From: Trichobilharzia szidati
Taxonomy: Eukaryota; Platyhelminthes; Trematoda; Strigeidida; Schistosomatidae
Direction: 5' to 3'
DNA length: 64,000 bases
Assembly: GCA_944472155.2 (NCBI GenBank)
Contig: OX235277.1
Span: forward strand, 37,768,804 to 37,832,803
Both the position numbers and the translations under genes were made by a program. The notes beneath the pieces are model-generated. The model saw nothing but the letters and a program-made list of their open reading frames with translations. It had not been told where the DNA came from and did no database searches. Shown one piece after another: positions 32,226 through 43,529 of this stretch (positions within the stretch are counted from its first letter, which is position 1; the number at the start of each line of letters is the position of its first letter).

Positions 32226-33174
32226 TTAACCGTGATCCTAACTCCAATATGCTGTCAAATCATTATTCAAACAGCTCTTGTAATGGAGATAAGAATGGAA
32301 AATATACCTTAATTCGAGAGCAGGGTTCATGGTGAAGCCATACTAATGTTAGACCCTTTAGTCCAACGTAAATAGTACGCATTAATACTCATTGGTTCTT
32401 TCTCACTTCTGGAACAGTACAGTTTATCTTCAACTAGGAAGAAGAAACCCTCTTAAAACAGGCTGTTTAGCACTCTTCTGTAGATATCGATTTCTGCTAA
32501 ATTTCCACCTGTTTTTTTGGAAGAGCCAGACTGTCTGACACTTTGTGGCTGAGATGGAGATTTTGTTGATCTGGATAATTTAACTGCGGAAATTTTATTA
32601 CAGAACATGATTTAGGCAGATACGTATTTTCGGTGAATTCTCATCAGGCTTTCCACTTACATAACGATGAAATATTGATCATAAGCATTTGAATTAATGT
32701 GGTTAGCAGAATAGTAGAACAGAATTCACGGATGTGAATTAACGGACAACAATCGAGGTGATCACAATAATTATAACAATAACAAGGATAAATTCATTCA
32801 AGTGTTTATATAAATTAAGCAACGATGAGTGTATGGGTAGAATTTGCATACTAGTAGGGGTAGAGGGGAAAGCAACCATTGTCACAAAGCGATTAGATAT
32901 TATGATAAAAATAACGATAAATTGTAAAACAACATAATATTTTCAATTATCCGGTGTCTCATGGAGAGATAACTATTTTAGGCTGGGGTCGGATGCCAGG
33001 GGAGGGACAGGGACTGAACAAACTCTTTCTGAACACACAGAGTGGGTTGAAAACGTTTTATGGCAACTACCTCAGCTATGTTTAGCAACCAGAGACGTAC
33101 CAGCCTAGGAAGTTGAGTTGGAACCCAGCATTAAATTGTGATATTAGATGGTTGGAGGCAATCGGCCACAGGAA

Positions 33175-33219
33175 GCCTTGGACCTAGGTTTCGTGCTACT
33201 TGGCACTCGTCAGCAAGGC
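33175..33219 (-). ncRNA. Hammerhead ribozyme, family C, fully intact
   Basis: Minus strand: GCCTTG (stem I), CTGACGA, GTGC-CAAGTA-GCAC (perfect stem II), GAAA, CCTAGGTC, CAAGGC (stem I, 6 bp perfect). Cleavage is predicted after the C of GGTC (between 33181 and 33180). All core residues fit CUGANGA...GAAA and the NUH site. ACCTAGGT is an 8-nt palindrome, so stem III needs a second copy. This is the best ribozyme in the window. Confidence 0.85.
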
Positions 33220-33501
33220 GTATCTGCAACCTTGAAGGAACTCATGTCCCTTCTGAGACTCGAACCCGCGTCACCCAGTGCTGCAGTCAGAGACGTTACC
33301 ACTGAGCTATTCGGGCTCGCGATTGACCTCCTGTAGGACTGTAGTGGATATTTTGATTTGACACTAGTAACTAGTGTGATGCGTCTAGTCCTCTCTTTGG
33401 TACAGACTGAATTTTATCAGTCAGGTTGTAATGTGGCCACCATTCTAGGTAGCTCGCCACCAACTCAGAAGGGACATGAGTTCCTTGAAGGTTGCAGATA
33501 C

Positions 33502-33546
33502 GCCTTGCTGACGAATGCCAAGTAGCACGAAACCTAGGTCCAAGGC
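33502..33546 (+). ncRNA. Hammerhead ribozyme, family C, opposite strand
   Basis: Plus strand: GCCTTG, CTGACGA, ATGC-CAAGTA-GCAC, GAAA, CCTAGGTC, CAAGGC. It is the same as the minus-strand copy at 33175-33219 except G to A at the start of stem II, which breaks the first pair. Predicted cleavage after 33540. Confidence 0.8.
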
Positions 33547-34444
33547 TTCCTGTGGCCGATTGCCTCCAACCACCTAATATCATCACAAACTGTGTACACC
33601 GTGTTGGCGAGCTACCTAGAATGGTGGCCACATTACAACCTGACTGATAAAATTCAGTCTGCACCAAAGAGAGGACTAGACGCATCACACTAGTTACTAG
33701 TGTCAAATCAAAGTATTAAATTGTAAAAGTTGACTTTTTATCAATCTTGTGCCCTGTATACATTAGATGTGCCAGTATGGAACTTCTGATTGACCTGACG
33801 ATAGCTTCACCCAACCGCGTTGGACAATGCTCAAGAGTGCGTCAATGGGCTTGCCGAGTCATTCAACCTATGTACCCGTCTTCAGATGAACAGTTCAATT
33901 TATAAGTGCAAACTGAAGTGGCCATATTCGGTAGCTTATCCTTTACCTGGTTTGAAGTTATAAAAAGATGGGCAAATTTTGAACACAATGCTGCTGCGAA
34001 GAATGTTTTAGTTACTATTTTTCGAATTTTCGATACCAGATATTCAGTTGATGCGTCTCATTTAAACGGTAAGTTCATGAATATGCGCTTTTTCTGCGCA
34101 GTTTGCCAGGATTTCTTTCTATCTGTTCTCCTCATCATCGAGTCTTTAACACATTTTTCAGGGTAACCATTCTTGTATAAAAAGTTTTGTATTCTTCTTA
34201 TTTCATCGTGTAGAGTGTTGGTTGTGCAGATTTTTCTAGCACGATACATCAAGGTACTGATAAGATTTCGTTTGTATGCAAGAGGAACAAACGACTTAAA
34301 ATTGGTGTATTGGACGACCTATGACGTATTACTGAAAATACCCCTCTGAATACTGCCATCTTGCCTTCTTTTCAGCATGACTTCAAGAGATGATAAGGTG
34401 TTGTCTTTCTTATATGACTAATATTCCGTCATTATGTAAATGTA

Positions 34445-35420
34445 AATTAGTATTATTATTATTGTTTCCTTTAATTCCTAGAGGAACATAGGGCTTCAGC
34501 CGTGCGTCTCCACTGCGTTCAGTTCTCTGCTAGAGTCTTCACCTCGCTCCAAGTCTGTCCACACGCTTTCATCTCCTCTTCACATGACCTGCTCCAAGTC
34601 ACCCTCGCACTGACGACAAACTCGCCGCTCCCCTTTCGGGTTCCGCTCGGGCAATGGCTTGTCTAGTGATGTCACTTGATGGTTAGTTTCCTCAGAGTAT
34701 GGCCGATCCATCTCCATTTCTTCCTGCCTGTTTGTTTCACAATCGGTTCCTGCCGTGTTGGTTCGCTCATTTCCAGAGATCTCTGTTGCTGATCTTTTCT
34801 GGCCGGCCATCTGATCTTGAGCATTGAGCGAAAACAACTGTTAATGAAGGTCTGTAGTTTGTTTGAGATGGTCTTCATGACGCGCAGTGCAAGTCTCTGT
34901 TCCGTATAGTAGTACTGACTTTACATTGGAATTGAAAATACGGATCTTATTTGAAATACTGAGTGCTGTTGATCTCCACACAGACTTAGTGTAGTAAGAG
35001 CTTGTCTTGCTTTTCCGATTCTTGCTTTGATATCCTCGTCAGCTCCGTCCGCCTGTAGTTGAAACGATGCTTCCCAGGTCGGTATGTAAAAGAGGTTGTT
35101 TCTTTCAGGTTCCTCCCATTTATGCTGATCGTTGTCTGTTGTTGCTGTTGCTATTGGTGGTGTTGGCCAGGAATCTTCATCACCTCTGTTTTCTCTATGT
35201 TCACGTGAAGTCCTATCTTTGGTGTTTCTTCTGCCAACTTTTTGCGTTTCGCTTGCATGTCTTCCAGTTTGTGAGAAATCAGACATATATCGTCGGCGAA
35301 TTCCAGATCCTCCAAGTCTTTTGTGTGAGTCCATTTTATGCCTATTTCCTCAATGCCGCTGTTTGTTGCATTATCCAGTCTACTGCAATCAGGAAAATCA
35401 TTGGCGATAGTAGAATTTCT
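34445..35420 (-). mobile_element. RTE-like LINE, 5'-truncated
   Basis: Minus strand: IKWTHTKDLED, FADDICLISHKLEDMQ with the FADD box intact (about 35265-35310), IGLHVNIEKTEVMKIPGQ, the NGRNL-type block, and SLCGDQQHSVFQIRSVF. ISNKLQTFINSC, MLKIRWPARKDQQQ and KKWRWIGHTLRK follow to the family 3' end at 34445 (TTTAATTCCTAGAGGAACA). Two or three frameshifts. Same subfamily as 4849-5735, 21262-22285, 42268-42838 and 56780-57345. Plus-strand frames here are shadows. Confidence 0.85.
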
Positions 35421-35639
35421 CGAAAATGGGTTTTTGCTTAAATCGTGTTCTATATTTATTAGTATTATGGAAATCTTTGTACAATTTCATGTTGTCTTCT
35501 ATCTAGACGACAATCAGTTCAGTACTTGCTTCACTGAGAAGAGCCGAAAGTAGAAGCTGTTTCCTTGATGCTTCTTCTATGCGTCAAGTGTAGGATAAAA
35601 ATCGTGGCTTAGACTTTCTGTACTTTCAAGTATTGTTTC

Positions 35640-36375
35640 GCTGGAGGATTTCATCATGAACTGACTGACATCAGTTAGAGGACCATTGGAAAACTCCCTA
35701 GGAGTACTGCACATCTGTTTCGTCAGTCTAGTTTTGGATTCCTCATCAGTATGCACCGACCCCACGAGGGTTCAAATCCAGGCTCTTCTGGTTACAAGGC
35801 TAGCGAGATCGTAGATCATTGAGACACTGGAACCCAATCCCAATGGGTGTTGGGTGCGCAGCGATGAAGAATCCAAAACTAGGCTGACGAAACAGATGTA
35901 CAGTACTCCCAGCTAGTTTTTCAGTGGTCCTCTAACTGATGTCAGTTCCGGATGAAATCCTCCAACCAATCAAACAAAGTCACTAAAAAACAATACTTTA
36001 ATATCAATGAGATACTCACTAGCGACTGGCCCTATTCAAGCAGTCCACCTGGAGTTCCAGTGGGAAGCCGTGACCAGTAGGGTACAGTGAGTTGAAGGTG
36101 AGGAAGTAACTCATCAAAAAAGACATTAGCTAGTGGTTGCGCTATGTCATGAATTAGCAAAAGTTGGAATTCATGGACCTTCAGATGGAGTCTCAGTGGC
36201 TTAATCGTCTACGAGCTCGCTAGCCTTGTATCCAGAATGTCCTGGGTTCGAATCTCAGTTGTGTACGTGCGTGCCAATGACGAGTCCCAAACTCCGACAA
36301 AATAGCTGCCCAGTAATCCCTGCTGGTTTTCCAATGGTTCTCTGACTTACGTCAGCTCGTGATGAAATCCTCCAA
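35640..36375. mobile_element. Hammerhead SINE (family B) cluster: inverted plus head-to-tail
   Basis: Part 1 (35640-35840, minus): hammerhead and tRNA head. Part 2 (35850-36000, plus): ribozyme and 3' end only, an inverted copy of part 1's ribozyme arm (about 100 bases). Part 3 (36000-36375, plus): a full unit joined directly to part 2, with start block ATCAATGAGATACTCACTAG, tRNA head (B box GGGTTCGAATCTC near 36246) and hammerhead at about 36265-36320. Predicted cleavage sites of parts 2 and 3 are 410 bases apart (35900 and 36310). All three ribozymes carry core changes. Confidence 0.85.
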
Positions 36376-37399
36376 GCAATTTGTGTATTTCTTAAAATTA
36401 CTAACAATCGTAGTATCAGATTTACTGAAACGTTCTCTCTATTTAAATTTACTTATGTATACATGCGTTTGTACGTTTGCGTTGTAAATTGATGAGTGTG
36501 GTAGGTATCCACCTTGAACCATGTAGTTTCTGCTATTTTTTTAAATATTTTTCGTGATGAAATAAACTACAAGAAAAACTGTTTCTATTATTGCAAAAAT
36601 GTTTTAAATTACTCCGTTTACTGATACAATGCCGAAATGGATATCAGTGAAACTATTGTTTTATAATAATAGCTATTTTTATCACCACCACTGTCATATT
36701 ATTTTTCGATCCAATGATCTCTACCTGTGCATAAAAGATATTTGAAGATGTACTTCTCTTTGTGTACAGCATAATGAATACCATATGCATTGGAAAAGTG
36801 AATGCGTGTGGTACTAGTGGGGTGGCGGAGTCGGTGGCGAGAAAACACTATTAGTTGATTAAACTAGGTTATACTTAAGAACTACCTCAGTGAACTGAAA
36901 TCAATAATATGAATAAATGTGCATGCAATGGAATCTACAAATCAAGATTACGTAATCGAGGGAGTGAAAGATTGATCTCACTCACTGACTCACTGACTCA
37001 CTCTCTCTGTCACTCTCCGTGTGCATAAATTCGATTGCCAACCTGTTTAGAAAAAGATAGTAGTAAATTTAGTGTTCTGCATACATTTAATATATATATT
37101 CTCAAAGATGAGGGAATCATCTCTCGACGAAATACGCCGTATCCTTCGAGGTATCTGATAACCGTGATTTGTGCTTGTATGCTTCCCTTCCAGGTAAACA
37201 TTTCTTCGACTATTTCACACAAGAATTTTTTGAGCAAAGAAAGAACAAACATAAGTGCAAAATAACATGGATCCATTTTATGTTTCGTTGGTTCGTTCAT
37301 CAGCTGCAAACAACCCATGATCTTTAATAACTACAAGTCAGTGTAAAATTCAACATATTTTGTGAGAGTGTCGTGGTGGGGTAGCTGAAGTGTAATTAT
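36376..37399. other. Unannotated, partly repeat F-like
   Basis: AT-rich. The stretch at 36850-37320 has short matches to 2900-2960 and 2535-2712 (for example AAGATTACGTAATC), hinting at a longer unclassified repeat. The two facing frames at 37010-37318 and 37035-37265 overlap on opposite strands and carry no known domain. Confidence 0.35.
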
Positions 37400-38425
37400 A
37401 TATATATATTGCTAGAGAGAACTTTCTAGAAAATTACTTGACAAGTTTATTGTGAGGGTGGTTAGGAAAAATCAGTGACAGTTATATAGTCAGATAAGAG
37501 AAGATCGAAATTTGGTGTGCAAGAGGTCAGATAAAAAAGTGATGATGTGATATGGTGAGTAGAACTCATAAGGTCTAGAGAAATTATCCCTTATCTTATT
37601 TAAACAGAAGAAAAGAGACGATGGGGGGGCGTCGAAAAGATGGGTTAATGAGGTTAGAAGACCAAGAGTTACTACGGGATGAGTCACCAAGGTCACCAAG
37701 GAGTCAAACAACAGATTCCTTTTGAGCACAAAGGTCAGGTTTCAGCCGTTTTATTGCAATAGCCTCAGCAAACTGGGGCAGATTTAAGCTACTTTTTCTG
37801 TATCAGGCAGACTCTTCTTTGCGTTCGTTCAATGTAACTGCTCCCGCAGATATATGTGAATTAGTATACACAGTTGGAGGTAACACATGGGGGTTACCTC
37901 TCGATCATTGATTGCACAAATGAGGAAGATGTTTGGAACAGAGAGACTAGTTTTGCTGCAGGATACATCCTGTACAGGGCTGCACCTAATCTTTTATTTA
38001 TGATTCTCATAGTACAATAGCCTTTGAAGTTTAGTTTGATAAAACTTGCTTCTAGATGACCGTAGGTTCACCAGGTTTCTTACGTTCATTCTTACCATAT
38101 TTGTCAATGAAGCTTTGTGAATAATTATCATCTTTCAAGCGATTTTCAAGCAGCATTAGTTCACCGTCTAATTTACCAGGTGAACATATTCTTTTCATTC
38201 TCGAGAAAAGCGTTTTCACTGGCATTCGTTTGTAACTGACTGGTTAGAAACTGTTGACTGATATTTAAGTAGGCACCGCTCCATGTTTCTTTACGAAATA
38301 TTGATCTCACGAGTATTCCACACGATTTTCCCTCCAAGTTTTTATCTAGGAAGTGCAGATCATCAGCAATTTTGAGTATTCTGAGGACTTCCAGTGTGAC
38401 TGTTACCTCAGATGCATGCAAGTTT
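37400..38425 (-). mobile_element. PLE linker, C-terminal end and 3' UTR
   Basis: Minus strand: VLRILKIADDLHFLDKNLEG, TWSGAYLNISQQFLTSQLQT (post-RT region as at 55030-55090), decayed nuclease. FAEAIAIKRLKPDLCAQKES then follows as C-terminal end near 37740-37790. Same PLE type as 54180-56450. Many stops. Confidence 0.7.
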
Positions 38426-38429
38426 GTCA

Positions 38430-38892
38430 GCGTAGTTAAGGGCGATATCAGTAGGGTATTTATTCACTTCAGATTGCCATATGAAAGAGAAGATTTGTAG
38501 CTCAGGTGGATGATTTTGATGTGGTTGTGTTCTCTGAGCTGGATAGTTAATTTGCAAAGCTTTCATCGCCCTACTAGGCGACATCTTCAGCGCATACTTC
38601 AATTTGAAGTGAGCTTTTAGATTTCTCTACGAGTTTATTAGTCATCTCTCCTGTTAACCACCTTCGACGTGATTGGTTGTTTTTGTGTGTTTTCACACCT
38701 TCTAGGTTACTTGTATTGTCACTCATTGTTTCTTTGACTTGGACTTTGACCCTTTGTGTGTGAGGTTTATTTGTTATCGGTTGATAAATTTTGTCTATCT
38801 CGATGTGTCTATTGATTGATGATTCACTGGAATGCCAAGCTTCTAAAAATTCTCTAGTATTCTTCTTGTTTCCTCTGTCTAATACACTGAGT
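38430..38892 (-). mobile_element. PLE nuclease tail and 3' region, left arm of inverted repeat
   Basis: Minus frame 38936-38574: DRGNKKNTREFLEAWHSSES, then INRHIEIDKIYQPI, the tail of the nuclease type seen at 6110-6613. The 3' UTR follows with a hammerhead-like motif on the minus strand (38540-38590) and the CAGCTCAGAGAACACAAC end block. Positions about 38511-38727 are repeated inverted at 38893-39108. Confidence 0.75.
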
Positions 38893-39108
38893 GACAATAC
38901 AAGTAACCTAGAAGGTGTGAAAACACACAAAAACAACCAATCACCTCCAAGGTGGTCACCAGGAGAGACGACTGATAAACTCGTCGAGAAATCTAAAAGC
39001 TCACTTCAAATTGAAGTATGCGCTGAAGATGTCGCCTAGTAGGGCGATGAAAGCTTCGCAAATTAACTATCCAGCTCAGAGAACACAACCACATCAAAAT
39101 CACTTCAG
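38893..39108 (+). repeat. Right arm of PLE 3' inverted repeat
   Basis: Near-perfect reverse complement of about 38511-38727, with 165 bases between the arms. It carries the PLE hammerhead at 39019-39060. The frame at 38791-39039 runs through the loop and the arm and is not a gene. Confidence 0.85.
39019..39060 (+). ncRNA. Hammerhead ribozyme motif in PLE 3' region
   Basis: TGCG (39019-39022) pairs with CGCA (39057-39060); core CTGAAGA (39023-39029). Stem II is TCGCC (39032-39036) with GGCGA (39043-39047), then GAAA (39049-39052) and GCTT, with predicted cleavage after 39056. Stem III can only be the 4-nt AGCT. All core residues are present. The inverted copy on the minus strand has one stem I change. 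Confidence 0.65.
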
Positions 39109-39114
39109 ATTGCC

Positions 39115-40600
39115 TTAATCAGCATATAGTGCTGTATAACCATATGAGCTTATCTCCAAAGAAACAAAACTTTATTGCTGCTTTTATTCTGTTATGAGTC
39201 CGTCCGTGCACAACTTCTCATTTTAATGGAAGATGAATAAAGACTTTCATTTTTTCTATAGTTGGATGCTTTATTTTCACGACTTCCTGTTAATAATACA
39301 TCTCAACAAAACGCTTAAGATACTCATTGTGTGTGTGGGGCATTACTCACGAAAGCCTAATTCTTCTTCTAGCTTGCTGAGTAAATATCAACTCATTTCG
39401 TACTGCAAATTTGATATTTATTGATTTATTGAAAGTAGGTAAGTTTTCGAAAACGTTACACTCCTCCATCTAAATTTATATTTATTCATTCAACTCTTCT
39501 TCGTCCCATGCATTTGAAAGGACAAAATTCTTAAGTCTATTGCATTCATGAAAAAGTTAAGAAAAAAAAGAAGAACTGTGATATTGACACTGAATACTAC
39601 TGATTGGTTGATGAGTAGTCTAGACTGGTCGCACTTGAGTATACTGCTTGATAGCCAGATTGAAATGACCTAGGTGTTGACAGATCGCTGCATTCATTTG
39701 TAGCCGAGGTTATCATTGGTGCGGCTGATTTCATTTAGCTCACGGAGTCTCAAACTGTGTAACTGGTGAATAAACAACTGGAATTGGAATTTACGGATTT
39801 GATTTAATGTGATACTAGTTCGTCCATATAGCTAGAAGCGATTTCAGAGGTTTGGCGGGATTCAACACTCTGAGATGCATATGAGGAAAATGGCCTTTTG
39901 ATGGTTACATCATTTCAATCCGGCTAGCTGACTGATAGTGATGATTGATGACAGGAGGCTCCAGGTACTCATGTAAATCAATGATTGCTAGTATATAATT
40001 ATACCAATTTATTCTTGCATTCTTGAATGTCATTTATGATATCATTCAGCACACGTCCCTAATGGAAGACCTGATCACAATATTTGTACCTGTATGGACG
40101 CTGCAACTACCGAAGACTCAATATCATGTTGTTTTTAATGTCTGGATATTACATGCTGATTTATTCCTTAACAGCTGTCCTTGACCCCGTATAATTTCTA
40201 ATGGACATGATTATCTTTGTGTCTGCATGATGCTATGGATGATGTATTGTTATAAAATATGATTTCCTTGGAGAGACTGATGGTCATTTCGGACCCGCCG
40301 TAAACGCAAGGTAACAAGATTGCACAGGAGAGAAGGTTGGTCTTGTGGCTAGCAGTCAACCACATAAATCAACAAAACCAGTAGGCAAACTGCAAAGCTC
40401 AAGCCAAAAATCCCTATGAGCCATTCGAAACACAAGAAATGAAAGTGAACTCACTTGTGGAGAATCACAGCAGAATCAGGCCTCAAAAGCAAATGAGCGA
40501 ATACATCACCTCTCTGATATTCGTCAATAAAAGCAGTAATAATATGGATTTACTCGAGCTATCACAAATATTGTCATATGGAAAGTGAATTACACACTAT
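39115..40600. other. Long stretch without recognised genes
   Basis: AT-rich. A piece at about 39600-39790 (GATTGGTTGATGAGT to GTGAATAAACAACTGG) has LTR-like composition, but no ends or target duplication were seen. No coding region supported. Confidence 0.4.
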
Positions 40601-40605
40601 GGAAT

Positions 40606-42046
40606 AGATACAAAACACCAGTGACAGACTAATGTTCAATCAAAGTGATTTTCGACCTGCATGAAACGACCAGTTCTACAGAGTGGTTGGCCAGAATTTA
40701 CTTGCTTTCATTTGATTCAGCTGACTTACCTGAGTCAAAGGAGTAAACGATTCATCAACAAAGCCTCGAAAGAAACAAAATATCGTTCAGTGATTCAATC
40801 AGTTCAACTGCCCAGCAAGAAGTAACAGCTGATTTATTGGTCGCATCCAATCAAACTACTCAAAACAGTCAATCAGTAGTGGATATATCGTCATGTATGC
40901 AACATAGAAAATTCACTTGAATGAATTGGAGAATACCTGTCTAACCTAACGAAAGATTCAGTAATCCATATGTAGAGCAAAATTAATATTATCATCTGGT
41001 ATCGCTCAATTGGTAGCAAGTTAACACTATTCTGTTGGCGTAAAAATTGCATAATGGAATGTGATCAGTGCCTTTTTGATGTTCATATACAGGATATGCA
41101 TAACTTGCTTTCAATAATTACCATAGAGGCTTCGAGGAGGTCTGTATAACTGATTTCAACATGGTCACTGGCATGAACAGAATATCAGATAATGTTCCAG
41201 TTAACAAAAAAACGCATTAAAAAGAAATTGAACGTTTAATTAATCAAATTTCGAACGATGAGACTTCTCACAGTGCTGATTTCCGACTGATTGTGCTGTG
41301 TGGTCAACCGATAGTTCTACTGAATTATTTTGTTGCTTTCATTGTGAGGATGAGTTAGTCAGTGTTTTCACTTTCGGTAATCCCATGTATGACTGTGTGT
41401 GTGTGTGTGTGGTATTTTCCCATACAATGTTTGCCTACTAAACAGATTAGCCAACGTTTTCTGTAATTTCAATAGTTCAGTGAACCATAGTCTACTGAGA
41501 TTGATGAGAATTCACCGAGTCCTTATATTCCCACAAAGTATCAGCTGATTACACTCACCAGAGTAGAAATTTACATCAACGTATCTATCTAAGTCAAAAT
41601 TTCTGCTTTTAAACTTTTAAACTCTACACTTAGTACCACAAAGTAATGTGTCAATTAATTTTGATTTTATCATTATTGTTGCTGATGTCATTATCTCTTT
41701 GGGTTCTCAGTGGAACATAAAGATGTAACTGCTCCCACATTTCACACTTTAAGCGATGCCCAACTGGCAGTTTCTCATTCGCGTTCAAATTGATTAACTG
41801 CCTCGTGTATAGTGTCATTCAGGAGTCTCCTAAACACATGCTCAGTCTATCTCCATCTCCTTCTGCATAACTGTTGAGCAATACTTCCTCCTTTGACTCA
41901 CTGTTTAACAGAATTACTTATTTTCTATCACTTCCGGATGGCTTTGTAATCTTCAGCATGGAGGGAAGAAAGCACAGATTTAACATCTTTTCTTTCTCCT
42001 GAAGAGAGCAAGAATGACAGATGTGTCAAGAAAATATGAGTTCCTC
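40606..42046 (+). repeat. Left arm of large inverted repeat
   Basis: Matches the reverse complement of 44165-45675 along its length with scattered mismatches and indels. Shared words include CAATCAAAGTGATTT, GAAAACGTTGGCTAATCTG (reverse orientation), AATTTTGATTTTATCATTATT and CTCCTGAAGAGAGCAAGAA. It contains a GT microsatellite (41394-41412) and an RTE 3' scrap. No intact coding frame. Confidence 0.85.
41690..41990 (-). mobile_element. RTE-like LINE 3' scrap inside inverted repeat arm
   Basis: The minus strand shows the C-terminal WGDGDRLSMCLGDS-like region (decayed RWIGHVLR) and the end block near 41700 (GGGTTCTCAGTGGAACAT on the plus strand). The same scrap is in the other arm at 44275-44580, so the LINE fragment was already present when the inverted duplication formed. 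Confidence 0.55.
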
Positions 42047-42267
42047 TAATATCCAATATTTTCGCCTATGCTTTTCTTAGCTAAGCATGACTAACACAAG
42101 GAAATGCAGGAAAGTAGACGGACATTACATAACATTCTATTTATCAACTTACAAAGGCGTAGGTTTATCAGTGTGCTAGAAATTAGATACACTTATTCCG
42201 ATGAGTTTCAGTAAATGTATCTTTTCAGCTGTGATATGACTAAATATACAGTATCAAATGTATTATC

Positions 42268-42838
42268 ATTATTGTTGTTTTCTTTAATTCCTAGAGGAAC
42301 AAAGAGCTTCAGCCGTGCATCTTCATTCCATTCGGTTCTCTGCTAGAGTTTTTATCTGACTCCAAGTCTGCCCACACACTTTCATCTCCTCTTCACATGA
42401 CCTCCTCCAAGTCACCCCCACACTGACGACCAACTCACCGCTTCCCTTACAGGTTCCACTCGAGCAATGGCTTGTCTAGTGATGTCACTTGATGGCTTCC
42501 TCAGAGTATGGCCAATCCATCTCCATTTCTTTCTGCCTATTTGTTTCAAAATCGGTTCCTGCTGGGTTGGTTCGCTCATTGCCAGAGATCTCTGTTGCTG
42601 ATAAACACTGGCCAGCCATCTGATCTTGAGTGGTATTGAGCGAAGACAACTGTTAATGAATGTCTGTAGTTTGTTTGAGATGCTCTTTATGACGCGCAGT
42701 GCAAGTCTCTGATCCATATAGTAGCACTGATTGACTTCACATTGGAGTTGAATATCCGGATCTCATTTTTGATTATGAGTGCTGTTGACCTCCACACAGA
42801 CTTGAGAGTAGTGAAAGCTTGTCTTGCTTTTCCGATCA
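42268..42838 (-). mobile_element. RTE-like LINE 3' fragment in the spacer
   Basis: Minus strand: QRLALRVIKSISNKLQTFIN, AMSEPTQQEPILKQIGRKKW, RWIGHTLRKPSSDITRQAIA, then the family 3' end (TTTAATTCCTAGAGGAACA) at 42275-42300. 5' truncated. It is not in the other arm, so it inserted in the spacer of the inverted repeat. Confidence 0.85.
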
Positions 42839-43529
42839 CATCTGAAAACTACAGTATCAAATGTACCTATATATATTAACTGCAGTGTTCTTTGATCTTG
42901 CCATGTCTGAAATATTGATTACCAACCGACTGAAAGACATTAAATCCGGCTTTTGTGCTGTATTATTATCATTATTATTACTATTATAATAATTATCAAC
43001 TACTTGTTTAGGAATATATACGTTGCGTGTTTATTCACACTTGAGTGACTAGGGAACAAAATTCAACAAAACATTATACATATTCAACTGAGCTGTTTCG
43101 GGTTCCAGAAAACTGAACTTTATCCCTTGAAGTTAAACAACGACAACAGTGATAATAGTTAAAATGTTTCAGACAGAAAAGAAATCGTTTTTTGCAGAGA
43201 TTTCATTCTCAAAATTTATGTGGTTGCAATTTATATGCATTATTGATTCCAAAGGTTAGCATACTAACATCTATTAAATTATTATTCATCGCAGGGATTC
43301 CAAGTGTAATTGATGTAAGGCTCCAGTGAAATATGTCCATTTTTCTCTGTTATTTGATGTCTCTGTAAGCTGTTTGTTTTAATCATTTCTACTTTACACG
43401 ATCTTGGCCATATCACCTTCGGTGGTTGAATTTGTTACATCCCATTTGGGTTCCATGGGAAGTTCAGGTTGGCGTGTTTCACCACTTGTATTCCTCCATT
43501 CATTTCAATTACATTCATTGTACTTATTG
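42839..43529. other. Unannotated sequence
   Basis: AT-rich with an ATT-repeat stretch near 42962. No feature supported. Confidence 0.4.

Larger units (their letters stand above)
33140..33714. mobile_element. Hammerhead SINE (family C) fold-back insertion with TSD
   Basis: Flanked by ATTAAATTGT at 33130-33139 and 33715-33724, a perfect 10-bp target duplication. The contents in plus order are listed here. A minus-strand SINE has its hammerhead at 33175-33219 and a tRNA-like head with B box GGGTTCGAGTCTC and A box TAGCTCAGTGGTAACG at about 33250-33325. An arm follows (33351-33455), then a plus-strand SINE part with a hammerhead at 33502-33546. The inverted arm is at 33606-33712. The two arms are near-identical (one mismatch noticed in about 100 bases), so the fold-back is young or conserved. 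Confidence 0.85.
32322..34430 (-). mobile_element. PLE 3' half, split by a fold-back insertion
   Basis: Minus-strand order from 34430: FVPLAYKRNLIS-like, MYRARKICTTNTLHDEIRRI, NFLYKNGYPEK, a VCTYKLNCSSEDGYIG nuclease start, MTRQAH and LEHCP. Near 33715 the element is interrupted by an insertion, then resumes with the C-terminal RLLNIAEAV, FQLNRCVQKEF-type end (about 33000-33125). The 3' UTR runs to 32322. The uninterrupted relative at 62985-63985 confirms the break and the 3' end (shared GTATAGCTTCACCAT-like end). Dead copy. Confidence 0.8.

Noticed and set aside
33351..33712. DNA transposon with 100-bp terminal inverted repeats
   Set aside because: The target duplication lies outside a larger unit (33140-33714) that includes the minus-strand SINE, so the inverted arms are internal to the insertion and not its ends.
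35067..35441. Plus-strand ORFs of 124 and 92 codons
   Set aside because: They are antisense shadows of the RTE-like LINE, whose FADD box and C-terminal blocks read on the minus strand.
39600..39790. Another solo LTR
   Set aside because: Has AATAAAC-like and promoter-like words, but no TG...CA ends, target duplication or second copy could be found.
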